A stretch of DNA of 64,000 nucleotides, taken from assembly GCF_003315415.1 (NCBI RefSeq), contig NZ_QNSB01000001.1, positions 186,001 through 250,000 on the forward strand. Direction: 5' to 3'. The notes beneath the pieces are model-generated. The model did no database searches and was not told the DNA's origin. It saw only the letters and a list, made by a program, of their open reading frames with translations. The translations under genes and the position numbers were made by a program. The DNA is from Brevibacterium sanguinis (GTDB taxonomy: Bacteria > Actinomycetota > Actinomycetes > Actinomycetales > Brevibacteriaceae). Shown here piece after piece: positions 38,223-48,067 of the stretch. Numbering within the stretch: the stretch's first letter is position 1; each line of letters begins with the position of its first letter.

Positions 38223-39041
38223 TCAGTCCTCGACAGTGCTGAATCTCTTGTCGCGCCACGCCAACGCCGACCCCAGGCCCTCGGTAGCGACGAGGCGGGT
38301 GAACTCCTCGCGCTCCTCCGTGTGGGCCGAATTGAGGACGGCGGCGATGTCGAGATTCGATTCGACTGCCTCGCGCAGCCCCATCGCCTCGGAGGCGCGT
38401 TTGAGCGAACGCTTCGTGTATTGGAGGATCTTCAGCGGGGTGAGGGCGATCTTGTGGGCCATCGCATCCACGGTGTCCATCAGCTCGTCGCCGGCGACGA
38501 CGCGGTTGATGATTCCGATTTCGAGTGCGGTCTGCGCATCGATCGTGTCACCGGTGTAGAGCAGCTCGTTCGTCTTCTTCTGCCCGATGAGGAAGGGCAT
38601 GAGCAGAGTGACCGGCCCGGATCCGAATCTGATCTCCGGTTCGCCGAACTTCGCATCCTCGGCAGCGATGAGAATGTCACACGCCATGGCCAGTTCACAG
38701 CCGCCGGCGAGGCAGAATCCGGTGACCGCGCCGATGACCGGCTTCGACAGTCCCCAGACCTGCATGGTCAGCCCGACGTTGTTCGACAGTCCGGCATGCC
38801 ACTGCTCTGCCGTCGAAACACCGAGTTCGACCTCTTCGGAGATGTCGTATCCGACGCTGAAGGCCTTGTCGATGCCGCGCAGCACGACGACACTGACGGA
38901 GTCATCCTTGTCGACCCGGGTGAGCTCGGCGGAGAGCTGGCCCATCACGGTGGTCGACAGGGCGTTGAGCTTATCGGGCCTGTGGATCGTCAGCCACGCG
39001 ATTCTGTCGGAATCCTCGCGGACGATGTAGTTCTCAGACAA
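38223..39041 (-). CDS. Crotonase-family protein, probable isomerase/hydratase variant
   Basis: The 272-residue crotonase shows AFSVGYDISEEVEL and GGCELAMACDILIAA, but the second catalytic region reads FGEPEIRFGSGPVTLLMPFLIG, without the GGTQR stretch. It keeps only one of the two glutamates of standard hydratases, as in CaiD-like or decarboxylase/isomerase members. It overlaps the upstream acyl-CoA ligase stop by eight bases, so it works in the same pathway. Confidence 0.82.
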   Translation of the reverse strand: MSENYIVREDSDRIAWLTIHRPDKLNALSTTVMGQLSAELTRVDKDDSVSVVVLRGIDKAFSVGYDISEEVELGVSTAEQWHAGLSNNVGLTMQVWGLSKPVIGAVTGFCLAGGCELAMACDILIAAEDAKFGEPEIRFGSGPVTLLMPFLIGQKKTNELLYTGDTIDAQTALEIGIINRVVAGDELMDTVDAMAHKIALTPLKILQYTKRSLKRASEAMGLREAVESNLDIAAVLNSAHTEEREEFTRLVATEGLGSALAWRDKRFSTVED

Positions 39042-40614
39042 GGGTCACACCTTTCTTTGTGGTCGTCTCTGCCATTTGGCGCAGAGCACGCTTGTTGATC
39101 TTTCCGACGGTGGTCGTCGGCAGGGCGTCGACCACCTCGATCTGGTCCGGCAGCCACCATCGGGGGAACTTCTCTGCCAGGTGAGTGGATAGCATGCGGT
39201 AAAGCCCATCGGTGGAGGACGCGGGGTCGGCCAGCACGACATAGGCCCGTGGTCGTTGGATCCAACGCGGGTCGCTGACGGGCACGACTGCCGCCGCTGC
39301 GACTGCTGGGTGAGCGCAGAGGCGTTGTTCGATCTCGGCCGAGGCGATCCATTCGCCACCGGACTTGATGAGGTCCTTTTCCCGATCGCGCAGAGTGAGA
39401 GTGCCCTCCTCGCTGATCGTGGCGATGTCTCCGGTGGTGAACCAGCCCTCGGGGTCGGCATCCCCGATGACGAACGGTCCGCGGATCTGCAGCCGCCCCG
39501 GTACCGTCGAATCCTCGTCCTGACCGGAGGCGTCTTCGAGCCTGAGTTCGACCAGAGGGATGGGCTTGCCGGCATGTTCAGCAGGTTGATCGCGTTCATA
39601 GGTGCTGCACGACATCGTCTCGGTCATGCCCCACGCCGTTGCCACACTGACGCCGAGGTGGGTCTTGAGACTGTTCCAGACCGATTCCGGCAGGGCATCC
39701 CCACCGGTGAGGACTTCGCGTAGCCGCGAAGGACGGGGTGCGTCGCCATTGGCGATCGCTGCACAGACACCGAACCAGACGGATGGCACGGCCGCAGCCA
39801 CCGTGACGCTCTCGGCATCCATCAGCCGCGCCATTCGTGCCGGTTTGACGTCGGATCCAGCCAACACGAGTGAGGCACCGGTGAGTGCGCAGGTCAGCGG
39901 CAGACCCCAGCCATTGACATGGAAGAAAGGGGCCAGGGGGAGCATTCGGTCGGTGCTCGAGAGTCCGGTGGCGTCCACACTGGCCTCGCTCAGACAGTGG
40001 AGGAGTGCCGCGCGGTGAGAGACGGGATACGACTTCGGTGCACCGGTCGTTCCACTGGTGTGGAACAAGAAGGCGGTCTGGTCTTCGCTGCTCACCCATG
40101 ACGGTCGGGGCACAGGCGGTTCGTCGACGAGCAGATCGTCATAGAGGATCGAATCGCTGACGAATGAGGCCGAGGATGGGCCGATATGCACGACGGTGGC
40201 GCCTGCATCGTGAGCGGCGGTGACCGCGGCGCGCACGTCCTCTCCGACAGAGGCGTGGTCGAGGATTCCATCGCTGAACACCACTGCCTTGGGCCGCGGG
40301 TCTGTCGCCATTTGAGGCATGGTTGTCGAGCCGAGGCGGAGATTGACGCTGTTGAGCACTCCTCCTGCGAGGGGGACGGCCAGGAGCAGTTCGAAGTGCT
40401 CCCGATCGTTCCATCCGAACACGGTGACGACATCCCCGGTGCTCAGGCCGATCTTCTCACGAAGAGCGTGGGCGATAGCCTCGATTCTGTACGCACTCTC
40501 GGCGAATGTGCGCCGTTCGATGGTTTCGTCTGCGTTGACGGTCACCACCTGTGACTCGGGATGGACGTTGTGCATCCTCCACAGAAGGTGATCGATTGTC
40601 AGCTGGATGGTCAT
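39034..40614 (-). CDS. AMP-forming acyl-CoA ligase
   Basis: The 526-residue adenylating enzyme has the P-loop FLFHTSGTTGAPKSYPVSHR, the AMP-binding ATAWGMTET and WFTTGDIATISEEGTLTLRDREKDLIKSGGEW motifs and the C-terminal lysine in GKINKRALR. It activates a carboxylic acid as the CoA thioester. GAGGAAC precedes ATG. The adjacent MHS transporter and crotonases suggest an imported short-chain hydroxy-acid or betaine-like substrate; specificity cannot be read from sequence here. Confidence 0.87.
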   Translation of the reverse strand: MTIQLTIDHLLWRMHNVHPESQVVTVNADETIERRTFAESAYRIEAIAHALREKIGLSTGDVVTVFGWNDREHFELLLAVPLAGGVLNSVNLRLGSTTMPQMATDPRPKAVVFSDGILDHASVGEDVRAAVTAAHDAGATVVHIGPSSASFVSDSILYDDLLVDEPPVPRPSWVSSEDQTAFLFHTSGTTGAPKSYPVSHRAALLHCLSEASVDATGLSSTDRMLPLAPFFHVNGWGLPLTCALTGASLVLAGSDVKPARMARLMDAESVTVAAAVPSVWFGVCAAIANGDAPRPSRLREVLTGGDALPESVWNSLKTHLGVSVATAWGMTETMSCSTYERDQPAEHAGKPIPLVELRLEDASGQDEDSTVPGRLQIRGPFVIGDADPEGWFTTGDIATISEEGTLTLRDREKDLIKSGGEWIASAEIEQRLCAHPAVAAAAVVPVSDPRWIQRPRAYVVLADPASSTDGLYRMLSTHLAEKFPRWWLPDQIEVVDALPTTTVGKINKRALRQMAETTTKKGVTLV

Positions 40615-40698
40615 CGTTCCTCGTTCTCGGTGATAGCGGTGGTGCGGCGGACTCTGCGGTAAGCCGGCGAGGGCATGGCGGCGGTAGGGCCTCGGGTC

Positions 40699-42057
40699 TC
40701 AGGTCGGAGTCTCGGTTCGGAGGCGGGCCGGTTTCCGGGCGATGGTGGTGTCATCGTCGATGTCGCGCCGACTGGTCTCTTTGGTGAGATAGGCACAGGA
40801 CGCAGTGATGGCGCTGAGGATAAGGAAGTAGACGATGATCAGCCAGGGCGAACCTCCGCCCGCTGCCAGCAATGCCGTCGCGATGAGGGGCGAGAACCCG
40901 CCACCGAAGACGGATCCGATCGAGTAGCTGATCGACGCGCCGCTGTAGCGCACGCCGGTGCTGAACAACTCCGAGAAGTAGGCGGCCTGAGGACCGTACA
41001 TCGCATCGTGGAAGAAGTTGACGCCGATGAGCATCGCGATGACGATGAGGGCCGGATTCCCGGTGTCGGCGAGCAAGAAGAACGGGGCCATGAACAGTCC
41101 GCCACCGATTGCACCGAACATGTAGATCCTGCGGCGCCCGATCCTGTCGGAGAGGATCGCCCACAGCGGTGTCGAGACGATGCCGACCGCTGAGGAGATC
41201 ATCACCGCCACCAGGGTGACATTGCTGTCGGAGCCGAGGGACCGGGCAACGTAGGAGATGGCGAACACTGTGTAGAGATAGTAGACGGCGTTCTGCGACA
41301 CTCGCATTCCGGTGGCCAGCCAGACATTGCGCTGCTCGTGGCGATAGACATCGGCGATGGGATTCTTCGAGACTTCGTTCTGTTCCTTCATCTCCTGGAA
41401 TTTGGGAGGATCCTGCAGTGCCATACGGATGACGAAGCCCACCACTATGAGGATTGCACTGGACAGAAAGGGAAGGCGCCATCCCCAGTCCAGGAACCCG
41501 CTGGTACCGATGAGTGCGCGGGTGAGGGCGAAGGCACCGGTGGCCATCAACATTCCCACGGGCACGCCGATCTGCGTAAAGCTGCCATAGAAGCCGCGCT
41601 TGTTGCTCGGCGCGTGTTCGACCGACATCAGGGCCGCGCCTCCCCATTCGGCGCCAGCGCCGAATCCCTGGAGGATTCGTAGGAGCAGAAGGAGCGCCGG
41701 TGCCCAGTATCCGATTTGTGCGAATGTCGGCAGTGCACCGATCAGCGTGGTCCCGATCCCCATGATGAGCAGCGATGCGACAAGCATGGCCTTGCGTCCG
41801 ACGCGGTCACCCACGTGTCCGGCGACGAAGCCGCCCAGCGGTCGGGCCAGAAAGCCGACGGCGAAGGTGCCGAAAGAGGCCATCAGCCCGATCAGGGGAT
41901 CGACATCGGGAAAGAAGAGCGGACCGAAGACCACGGCCGCGGCCGTGCCGTAGAGAAAGTAGTCGTACCACTCGATCGATGTGCCGACGAGGCTCCCAAT
42001 GGCGGAGCGAGTGGCCATGGGGCGCGTTTTCGACGCTGCTGTGTTCTGGGCGATCAT
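40699..42057 (-). CDS. MFS transporter, metabolite:H+ symporter (MHS) family
   Basis: The 452-residue, 12-helix transporter has SLVGTSIEWYDYFLYGTAAAVVF at helix 1 and GHVGDRVGRKAMLVASL at the helix 2-3 loop, both MHS family marks (ShiA, ProP, KgtP). It would import a carboxylate, betaine or similar acid. It precedes the acyl-CoA ligase by 84 bases on the same strand. An inverted repeat lies in its promoter. Confidence 0.88.
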   Translation of the reverse strand: MIAQNTAASKTRPMATRSAIGSLVGTSIEWYDYFLYGTAAAVVFGPLFFPDVDPLIGLMASFGTFAVGFLARPLGGFVAGHVGDRVGRKAMLVASLLIMGIGTTLIGALPTFAQIGYWAPALLLLLRILQGFGAGAEWGGAALMSVEHAPSNKRGFYGSFTQIGVPVGMLMATGAFALTRALIGTSGFLDWGWRLPFLSSAILIVVGFVIRMALQDPPKFQEMKEQNEVSKNPIADVYRHEQRNVWLATGMRVSQNAVYYLYTVFAISYVARSLGSDSNVTLVAVMISSAVGIVSTPLWAILSDRIGRRRIYMFGAIGGGLFMAPFFLLADTGNPALIVIAMLIGVNFFHDAMYGPQAAYFSELFSTGVRYSGASISYSIGSVFGGGFSPLIATALLAAGGGSPWLIIVYFLILSAITASCAYLTKETSRRDIDDDTTIARKPARLRTETPT

Positions 42058-42408
42058 GGTAATGGCAAACTCCTGTGGCTAATCATCGTCATCGATTTTG
42101 GCCGAACCCCGGCAGTAGTGGGGCGTCTATTTGGTAATTCATGGCCTTCTGGGGGATCTGCTTATCTCGCGCTAAGTCAGATCGCGGCAACGAACGAATT
42201 ATGTGATGTCAGTATTGGTCTGAAACGTTGACCGGGGCAATAACCAATAGAACACAGAGCTGTGCAGAACTGCACACGAGTTTGCGTGGGAACAGTTGCC
42301 GGGACAAGTCCTAGCCGCTTCGGCAGTACACGAAACAGTGAGTGGCGTGGACCCAACGGAGGCGGGCCACAGGCAGAGCGCCTGCGGAGGAGGGAAGTGA
42401 TGGGGGAT
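42058..42408. other. Promoter region of the MHS transporter operon
   Basis: This 351-base gap lies between the LysR gene and the transporter. It holds the palindrome TGTGCAG-AA-CTGCACA at 42261-42276 and an AT-rich stretch around 42080-42200. No gene is visible. Confidence 0.55.
42261..42276. promoter_or_regulatory. Palindrome TGTGCAGAACTGCACA, candidate LysR operator
   Basis: Perfect 7-base arms around AA. A related word, TGTGCACAGATGCACC, lies at 43352-43367 beside the LysR gene. Confidence 0.55.
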
Positions 42409-43302
42409 TCAGTTGGTGCCGGCGATGGCGGGAGAGCTCAGTGGAATCGATCGGACCAGAGCGACGACCTCTCGTACCCTGCGCAGTCGCTGGAGCCCAC
42501 GGGGTACGACGATCCAATACCGACGCTTCACCGACACCTGATCTGGCAGCACCGGAATCAGGCTGTCATCGTTGTCGCCGATATAGCTGGGAAGCGGCGA
42601 GATCCCGAGACCTGCGGCTGTCGCCTTCCAATGTCCCGTGATGTTGTTGATCTGTATCCGTGCAGTGTGATCGGGAAGGATCTCGCTCATGATTCGCAGC
42701 GGATTGATATCGAGAGCTTCGTCGACGTAGAAGATCAAGGTGTGTTTGCGAAGGTCATCAACCGTCTGCACGGATGGATGCGAATCGAAGTAGTCTCGCG
42801 AGGCATAGAGCCTGAGAGTGTAGTCGAGCAGCGGTTGGGACCACACCGCGTGCTGCGAAGGCTCGACCAGCACGACAGCGACATCGAACTCCCGCTCGGT
42901 GAACGAACCTCGCTGGCTGACCGTCATGATCTCGATCGTGAGTTCGGGGAACTTCCTGCGCAGCGGCCCGAGGGCCGGAGCGAGAAGGAACGCGCCGAAG
43001 CCATCCGGAGCGACGATCCGCACCGACCCCGACAATGCGGCACCGGAATCAGTGGCCACAGTGGTTGCCGCGGACAGGGCATCTTCGACTGTTTCGGCGT
43101 GAACCATTAGACGTTCGCCGACCTCGGTCAGCGCCCAGCCCTGGCTGCGTCGATCGAACAGGCGCTGCCCCAACTGTTCTTCGAGCCGAGTGATCCGCCG
43201 ACCGACGGTTGTGTGGTTCACACCCAAGGCATGCGCGGCGAGGGTGAGGCGGCGTTGTCGTGCGACCTGCAGGAAGTAGCTGAGATCATCGGCGGAGATC
43301 AT
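42409..43302 (-). CDS. LysR-family transcriptional regulator
   Basis: The 297-residue regulator has an N-terminal winged HTH (SADDLSYFLQVARQRRLTLAAHALGVNHTTVGRRI) and a ligand domain with YDVSL-type sheets. I prefer the ATG at 43302 (MISADDLSYF), typical of the family, to the longer start at 43329. It faces away from the HIBCH-like gene and lies upstream of the transporter operon on the same strand; both likely belong to its regulon. Confidence 0.87.
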   Translation of the reverse strand: MISADDLSYFLQVARQRRLTLAAHALGVNHTTVGRRITRLEEQLGQRLFDRRSQGWALTEVGERLMVHAETVEDALSAATTVATDSGAALSGSVRIVAPDGFGAFLLAPALGPLRRKFPELTIEIMTVSQRGSFTEREFDVAVVLVEPSQHAVWSQPLLDYTLRLYASRDYFDSHPSVQTVDDLRKHTLIFYVDEALDINPLRIMSEILPDHTARIQINNITGHWKATAAGLGISPLPSYIGDNDDSLIPVLPDQVSVKRRYWIVVPRGLQRLRRVREVVALVRSIPLSSPAIAGTN

Positions 43303-43351
43303 GGGAGCATCACCGGGTAATGGAGGCATGACGTCGTTGACATGCTGACAG

Positions 43352-43367
43352 TGTGCACAGATGCACC
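43352..43367. promoter_or_regulatory. Second GCAC-type site between LysR gene and HIBCH-like gene
   Basis: TGTGCACAGATGCACC resembles the palindrome at 42261-42276 and contains GCAC-AGAT-GCAC. It lies in the 120-base divergent gap, close to both start codons. Confidence 0.5.
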
Positions 43368-43422
43368 TAAATGTGGCAAATTGTCGATTGCGAACGGCCG
43401 GACGTCGGATGAGAATCGACCC

Positions 43423-44532
43423 ATGAAAACATCGTTGTCACGCATGTGCTTTCCGGAAGAGGATTCGAGTGTGTCCTTTATCGAATCCGGAGTGGGGAGA
43501 ATATTCCTCAATCGGCCGACAGCGTTGAATTCCCTGAACGAGGAAATGGTCCGAGAGATTCATGACGATCTCGAGCGATGGCGTACCGCCGACCTCAGGG
43601 CGATCATCATCGCATCGTCCCGACCGAAGACCTTCTGCGCGGGTGGAGATGTGAAGGAGATCCGCCGGCTCTCGCTCAGCGGTGAGGCTGAGGCGATCGA
43701 CGCGTTCTTTCGACAGGAATACCGTTTGAATGCCGCCATCGCGAATCATCCGACACCGATCATCTCGCTCATCGATGGAGTGTGCATGGGCGGGGGCATG
43801 GGAATATCGATGCATGGCCGTTTCCGGGTCGTCACCGACGCGGTGAAGCTGGCGATGCCGGAGACCGCCATCGGATTCTTCCCGGACGTAGGTGCGAGCT
43901 TCTTCCTCCCTCGGCTTCCGGGTGCCATCGGCCGGTATCTGGGGCTGACGGGAGTCACGATCGACCATCGGGACGCCCTGTACAGCGGACTTGCCACCCA
44001 TCGCCTGTCCGCGGGGCAGTTCGCCGAACTGCCTGCACTCATCGCACAGAACCCCGACACGCCGCTGACGTCGGTCCTGGGTCGACTCGGCAGCGCCGAC
44101 TCCGACGACAACGGCGGCACCGTCGACATCGGGGAATTGGAAACCCACCGCCACGAGATCGACCGCTGCTTCGGTGCTCCGAGCTTGGACGAGATCATTT
44201 CTCGCCTGCACGCGGAAGGCAGCGCCTGGGCCCAGCGGGTGCTCTCGGTCCTCGCCGGTCGCTCGCCGCAGAGCCTGCGCGTGACCGATGCTCTTCTGCG
44301 CTGGGGAGCCGAGCACACGCTCGAAGACTGCTTGGCTGTCGAGCTCCGACTGGCCCGAGAGATGGCGGCGACGAGCGACTTCATCGAAGGAGTCCGGTCC
44401 GTGCTCGTCGACAAGGACGGAATCGCCGCCTGGCAGGAGCCGGCCGAGGAAGCCGACCGTCTTGTCGGATTGATCGCTGACGGCGCACATGCACACTGGT
44501 CCGCAGCCCATGAGACGGTCGTGGCACCCTGA
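43423..44532 (+). CDS. 3-Hydroxyisobutyryl-CoA hydrolase-like crotonase
   Basis: The 369-residue protein is a long crotonase with VGRIFLNRPTALNSLNEEMV, AGGDVKEIRRL and GVCMGGGMGISMHGRFRVV, then PETAIGFFPDVGASFFLPRLPG, the pattern of HIBCH-type thioesterases. These cleave 3-hydroxyisobutyryl-CoA or 3-hydroxypropionyl-CoA. The start ATG at 43423 follows GGATGAGAA; a later Met at 43444 is possible. It is divergent from the LysR gene. Confidence 0.83.
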   Translation: MKTSLSRMCFPEEDSSVSFIESGVGRIFLNRPTALNSLNEEMVREIHDDLERWRTADLRAIIIASSRPKTFCAGGDVKEIRRLSLSGEAEAIDAFFRQEYRLNAAIANHPTPIISLIDGVCMGGGMGISMHGRFRVVTDAVKLAMPETAIGFFPDVGASFFLPRLPGAIGRYLGLTGVTIDHRDALYSGLATHRLSAGQFAELPALIAQNPDTPLTSVLGRLGSADSDDNGGTVDIGELETHRHEIDRCFGAPSLDEIISRLHAEGSAWAQRVLSVLAGRSPQSLRVTDALLRWGAEHTLEDCLAVELRLAREMAATSDFIEGVRSVLVDKDGIAAWQEPAEEADRLVGLIADGAHAHWSAAHETVVAP

Positions 44533-44665
44533 CCGCAGCAGAGTCGAGACGGGGTCACTGTCACGCGCTCCCGAACGAGGCTCCATCCGACACCACCCCA
44601 CCGAACAATTGCGCATACAACCCGGCACCATCGACCGCGACGGTGCAGCCGACCATCCAGGAGAC

Positions 44666-45820
44666 ATGATGAAGACACAGGATCAGGCCGCTGCCAACGA
44701 CGACGGGCTCACGCGCGCATTCGTCCTCGAAGGGCCCAATGAACCGCTCCGGGAGGAGTTTCTCGTCCTCAGCGAACCCCGCGAGGAGGAAGTGCTCATA
44801 GAGGTGGCGGCATGCGGTGTCTGCCACACCGACCTGCACGTGATGAAGGATGAGGTTCGGTTCCCGACGCCGGCGGTGCTGGGACACGAGGTCTCCGGGA
44901 TCGTCCGCTCGATCGGTCCGAATGTCGTGGATGTCCAACCGGGCGATCGAGTCGTGTGCAGCTTCATCATGCCCTGCGGCGCGTGTCGCCACTGTGCCGA
45001 CGGATTGGAGGACATCTGCGTGAACTTCTTCGAGTTCAATCGGCTCAATGGGAAGCTCTATGACGGCACAACTCGGATCCACCGCCAGAACGGGGACCCG
45101 GTGTCGATGTACTCCATGGGCGGGCACGCCACTCACTGTGTGGTCCCCTCACGTGCGGTGTTTCCGCTCCCCGACGAGGTGCCCCTGGGTGAGGCGGCGC
45201 TGCTCGGCTGCAGCTTGTTCACGGCCTACGGCGCCGTCAGATCGATCGCCGAGGTGACCGAGGGGGAGACAGTCGCCGTCGTCGCGGCGGGCGGGATTGG
45301 TTTGAGCATCATCCACCTGGCGCGCGCGTTCGGGGCGGAGCGAGTGATCGCCATCGACATCGATGACGAGAAGCTGGCATTGGCCGCCGAGTTCGGGGCG
45401 ACGGATGTCGTCAACTCGGCCGACAGGGATCCGGTTGACGCGGTGAAATCCCTGTGCGGGCGGGGAGTCGACGTGGCGTTCGAGGCACTGGGATCGCAGC
45501 CGACCGTCAAGCTCGCCGTCAGCCTTCTCGACGATGGTGGACGAGCCGTATTGGCAGGAATCGCTCCCGTCGGCCACACGATGGATATCGACATCACCCA
45601 GGTAGTCAGACGAAAGCTGCGCATCCTCGGTTCATTCGGCGCCTCGGCGTCCGGGGCGATGCCCGCTGTCATCGAACTCGCCGCTCGCGGTCACATCGAC
45701 TTGCAGAAGCTCATCACCCAGCGTTTCGGCTTCGATGAGATCCCACTCGCCTACGAACTGCTCGATAGACGTCAGATCCGCGGTCGCGGTCTGGTGGAGA
45801 TCAACCCGACCATGTCGTGA
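44666..45820 (+). CDS. Zinc-dependent alcohol dehydrogenase (MDR superfamily)
   Basis: The 384-residue protein has zinc ligands in ACGVCHTDLH and VLGHEVSG, the C in LLGCSLF, and four structural-zinc cysteines in MPCGACRHCADGLEDIC. The NAD loop is AAGGIGLSIIHLARAFG. A good AGGAGAC site lies before the ATG at 44666. It follows the HIBCH-like gene by 133 bases in the same direction, so it may oxidise or reduce a hydroxy-acid/semialdehyde pair. Confidence 0.85.
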   Translation: MMKTQDQAAANDDGLTRAFVLEGPNEPLREEFLVLSEPREEEVLIEVAACGVCHTDLHVMKDEVRFPTPAVLGHEVSGIVRSIGPNVVDVQPGDRVVCSFIMPCGACRHCADGLEDICVNFFEFNRLNGKLYDGTTRIHRQNGDPVSMYSMGGHATHCVVPSRAVFPLPDEVPLGEAALLGCSLFTAYGAVRSIAEVTEGETVAVVAAGGIGLSIIHLARAFGAERVIAIDIDDEKLALAAEFGATDVVNSADRDPVDAVKSLCGRGVDVAFEALGSQPTVKLAVSLLDDGGRAVLAGIAPVGHTMDIDITQVVRRKLRILGSFGASASGAMPAVIELAARGHIDLQKLITQRFGFDEIPLAYELLDRRQIRGRGLVEINPTMS

Positions 45821-45862
45821 AGCCAACTCCTGGCATGAGGCGTGTCGGCGCCGTCAGGTGAA

Positions 45863-46501
45863 TCAGCGATCCGAATCGTGGTTTGTGCCGGTGTGGAGCG
45901 GATGGACGAACATGGCGATATAGGCCACGCAGGTCGTGGCGCCCGGATTCCTATAGGCGTGATCACAGTCGGCGGCGAAATGGATCGCATCTCCGGCCTC
46001 AAGCCGATACGGCTCGCCATCGACGTCGATTTCCAGGCTGCCCTCTTCGACGGCTACGTACTCGGCCCATCCGGGCTGGTGGGGTGAGAACACGCCGGCA
46101 TCGACGAAGGCATTCATCTCGAGTCGCCCCATCTCGAATTCGACGCCCTCGATGACCGGCGAGGTGATCCGACGATGATAGCCGGGCTCGGACAAGAGAT
46201 CCATCCGGTCAGCGATGATCTTCTGCTCGTTCCTACGGAGGATGGAGACCCTGCTGTGCGTCTCCCTGGTCATCAGCCGGGAGACGCTGACCCCCAGGGC
46301 ATTGGCTATCCGATCGAGCACAAGAACCGTCGGTGCCCTGTCTCCGCGCTCGATCGCCGAGAGCATGCTGCGACTTGTATCACTGGCCTCGGAGAGCTCG
46401 ACAAGGGTGAGCTGCTGCCGGTTGCGTTCGTTGCGGACTCGACGCCCGATCTCTTTGAGCGAAACCCGAGTCGGCGAGATCCCGGACTGTTCCCTGGTCA
46501 T
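45863..46501 (-). CDS. XRE-family regulator with cupin domain
   Basis: The 212-residue protein has an N-terminal HTH (LKEIGRRVRNERNRQQLTLVELSEAS then SRSMLSAIERG) and a C-terminal cupin (GWAEYVAVEEGSLEIDVDGEPYRLEAGDAIHFAAD). The PuuR-like architecture is frequent in regulators of amine and GABA catabolism. It follows the aldehyde dehydrogenase on the same strand; a 12-bp hairpin lies just before its ATG and there is no clear ribosome site. Confidence 0.85.
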   Translation of the reverse strand: MTREQSGISPTRVSLKEIGRRVRNERNRQQLTLVELSEASDTSRSMLSAIERGDRAPTVLVLDRIANALGVSVSRLMTRETHSRVSILRRNEQKIIADRMDLLSEPGYHRRITSPVIEGVEFEMGRLEMNAFVDAGVFSPHQPGWAEYVAVEEGSLEIDVDGEPYRLEAGDAIHFAADCDHAYRNPGATTCVAYIAMFVHPLHTGTNHDSDR

Positions 46502-46510
46502 GGCACCACA

Positions 46511-46541
46511 GTACTCGGGGCAACGCCTCTGCCCCGAGTAC
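46511..46541. terminator. Perfect hairpin just upstream of the XRE-cupin gene
   Basis: GTACTCGGGGCA and TGCCCCGAGTAC form a 12-base stem around a seven-base loop, between the aldehyde dehydrogenase stop and the regulator start (10 bases away). No T-run follows. It may be a terminator, a translation-masking stem, or a palindromic operator. Confidence 0.45.
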
Positions 46542-46594
46542 GTGCGGTGTCGTGTTCGACGGCACGATAGGATGACCCGACGGATGTCTGTTCG

Positions 46595-47956
46595 TCAGCG
46601 GATCATGATCGTCTTCTTGTTCATGAATTCCTCGATGCCCAGAGGTCCGAGCTCACGGCCGATTCCGGAGCGTTTCACTCCTCCGAAGGGGAGCTCGGCA
46701 CGTGATCCTCCTGGGGCATTGATGTAGACCATCCCCGCCTCGAGCTGTTCAGCCACCCGCTCCGCACGCTTCCGGTCGACACTGTAGACGCTGGCACCGA
46801 GGCCGAACTTCGTATCGTTGGCCAATGAGATGGCCTCGTCCTCGTCTCGGACTCGGAAAACGACGGCAGCGGGTCCGAAGATCTCGTCATCGTAGGCATG
46901 CATTCCTGGCTTCACTCCTGTCAGCAGGGCCGGGCTGACATAGGCGCCGGGTCCGTCGAGCTGAGTGCCTCCACAGTGGAGGGTGGCGCCCTTCTCGACG
47001 GCGTCGTTCACCTGCGCGACGAATTCCTCTGCCGCGGCCCGTGAGGACAGGGGCGGCAGGAGCGTCTTCGGATCGCTGGGGTCTCCCGGGCCGTAGCGTT
47101 CCAGTCGTGCTGCGAACTCCGCGACGAACTCATCGTAGATCTCATCCATGACGATCATCCGCTTCGGCGCGTTGCAGGCTTGCCCGTTGTTGCCCATGCG
47201 GGAGGCGACGGCGATCTCGGCCGTCTCAGCAATGTCCTCGGTGTCGAGAACGATGAACGGATCAGACCCGCCCAATTCGAGGACGGCCTTCTTCAGGTTG
47301 CGCCCGGCGAGCTCGGCGACAGCCAGGCCGGCCTTCTCGCTGCCGGTCAGGGATACCCCGCACACCCGGTCGTCGGCGAGGATGTCGGGGATCTGGCTGG
47401 ACGAGGCGTAGACATTGATGAAGGCATCCGAGGGCACTCCCGAGCTGACGATGATCTCCTCGATGGCCGCCGCCGCCCGCGGGCAGTTGCTGGCATGTTT
47501 GAGGAGGATCGTGTTGCCCAGCACGAGGTTCGGCGCGGCCAGACGGGCGACCTGGTAATAGGGGAAGTTCCACGGCATGATTCCCAGAATCACACCGATG
47601 GGTTCCTTTCGGACGTAGGCGGTGGCACCGTCGATCGCGATCGTGTCATCGGCGAGGAGCTCCGGTGCTGCAGAAGCGTAGTAGTCGAATATCTCTGCGA
47701 CGAGCTGGAGCTCCCCGCGGCTCTCGTCGATGCGCTTGCCCATCTCTTGCGTGATGATCAGGGCGAGTTCATCAGTGCGTTCGCGGATCGCCGTCGCAAC
47801 GGCTCGGATCGCACTGATCCGCCGATCGAGCGGTACCCGACGCCAGTGCGTGTATGCCCGATGAGAACGCTCGATCGCGGCACTGACCTCGGCGTCGGTC
47901 GCGGTCGGGTACTCATCGAGCAATTCATCAGTGGCGGGATTGATCGTCTGATACAT
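46595..47956 (-). CDS. NAD(P)-dependent semialdehyde (succinate-semialdehyde type) dehydrogenase
   Basis: The 453-residue aldehyde dehydrogenase has MPWNFPYYQVARLAAPNLVLGN, the catalytic Glu in LELGGSDPFIV and the catalytic Cys in GNNGQACNAPKR. The family that fits best is GabD/Sad-like succinate-semialdehyde dehydrogenase. It is divergent from the APC permease and aminotransferase and likely converts their semialdehyde product. Confidence 0.87.
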   Translation of the reverse strand: MYQTINPATDELLDEYPTATDAEVSAAIERSHRAYTHWRRVPLDRRISAIRAVATAIRERTDELALIITQEMGKRIDESRGELQLVAEIFDYYASAAPELLADDTIAIDGATAYVRKEPIGVILGIMPWNFPYYQVARLAAPNLVLGNTILLKHASNCPRAAAAIEEIIVSSGVPSDAFINVYASSSQIPDILADDRVCGVSLTGSEKAGLAVAELAGRNLKKAVLELGGSDPFIVLDTEDIAETAEIAVASRMGNNGQACNAPKRMIVMDEIYDEFVAEFAARLERYGPGDPSDPKTLLPPLSSRAAAEEFVAQVNDAVEKGATLHCGGTQLDGPGAYVSPALLTGVKPGMHAYDDEIFGPAAVVFRVRDEDEAISLANDTKFGLGASVYSVDRKRAERVAEQLEAGMVYINAPGGSRAELPFGGVKRSGIGRELGPLGIEEFMNKKTIMIR

Positions 47957-48067
47957 GGGACCTCATTCGCAATGTGCAGACTCGTGGTGTCCGAGTCGGG
48001 GTGGGATGTTCAGCATTCTTCTTCACGCCCCGCTCCCGTGACAATGCCGATTCCTGCGCATTTCCGC

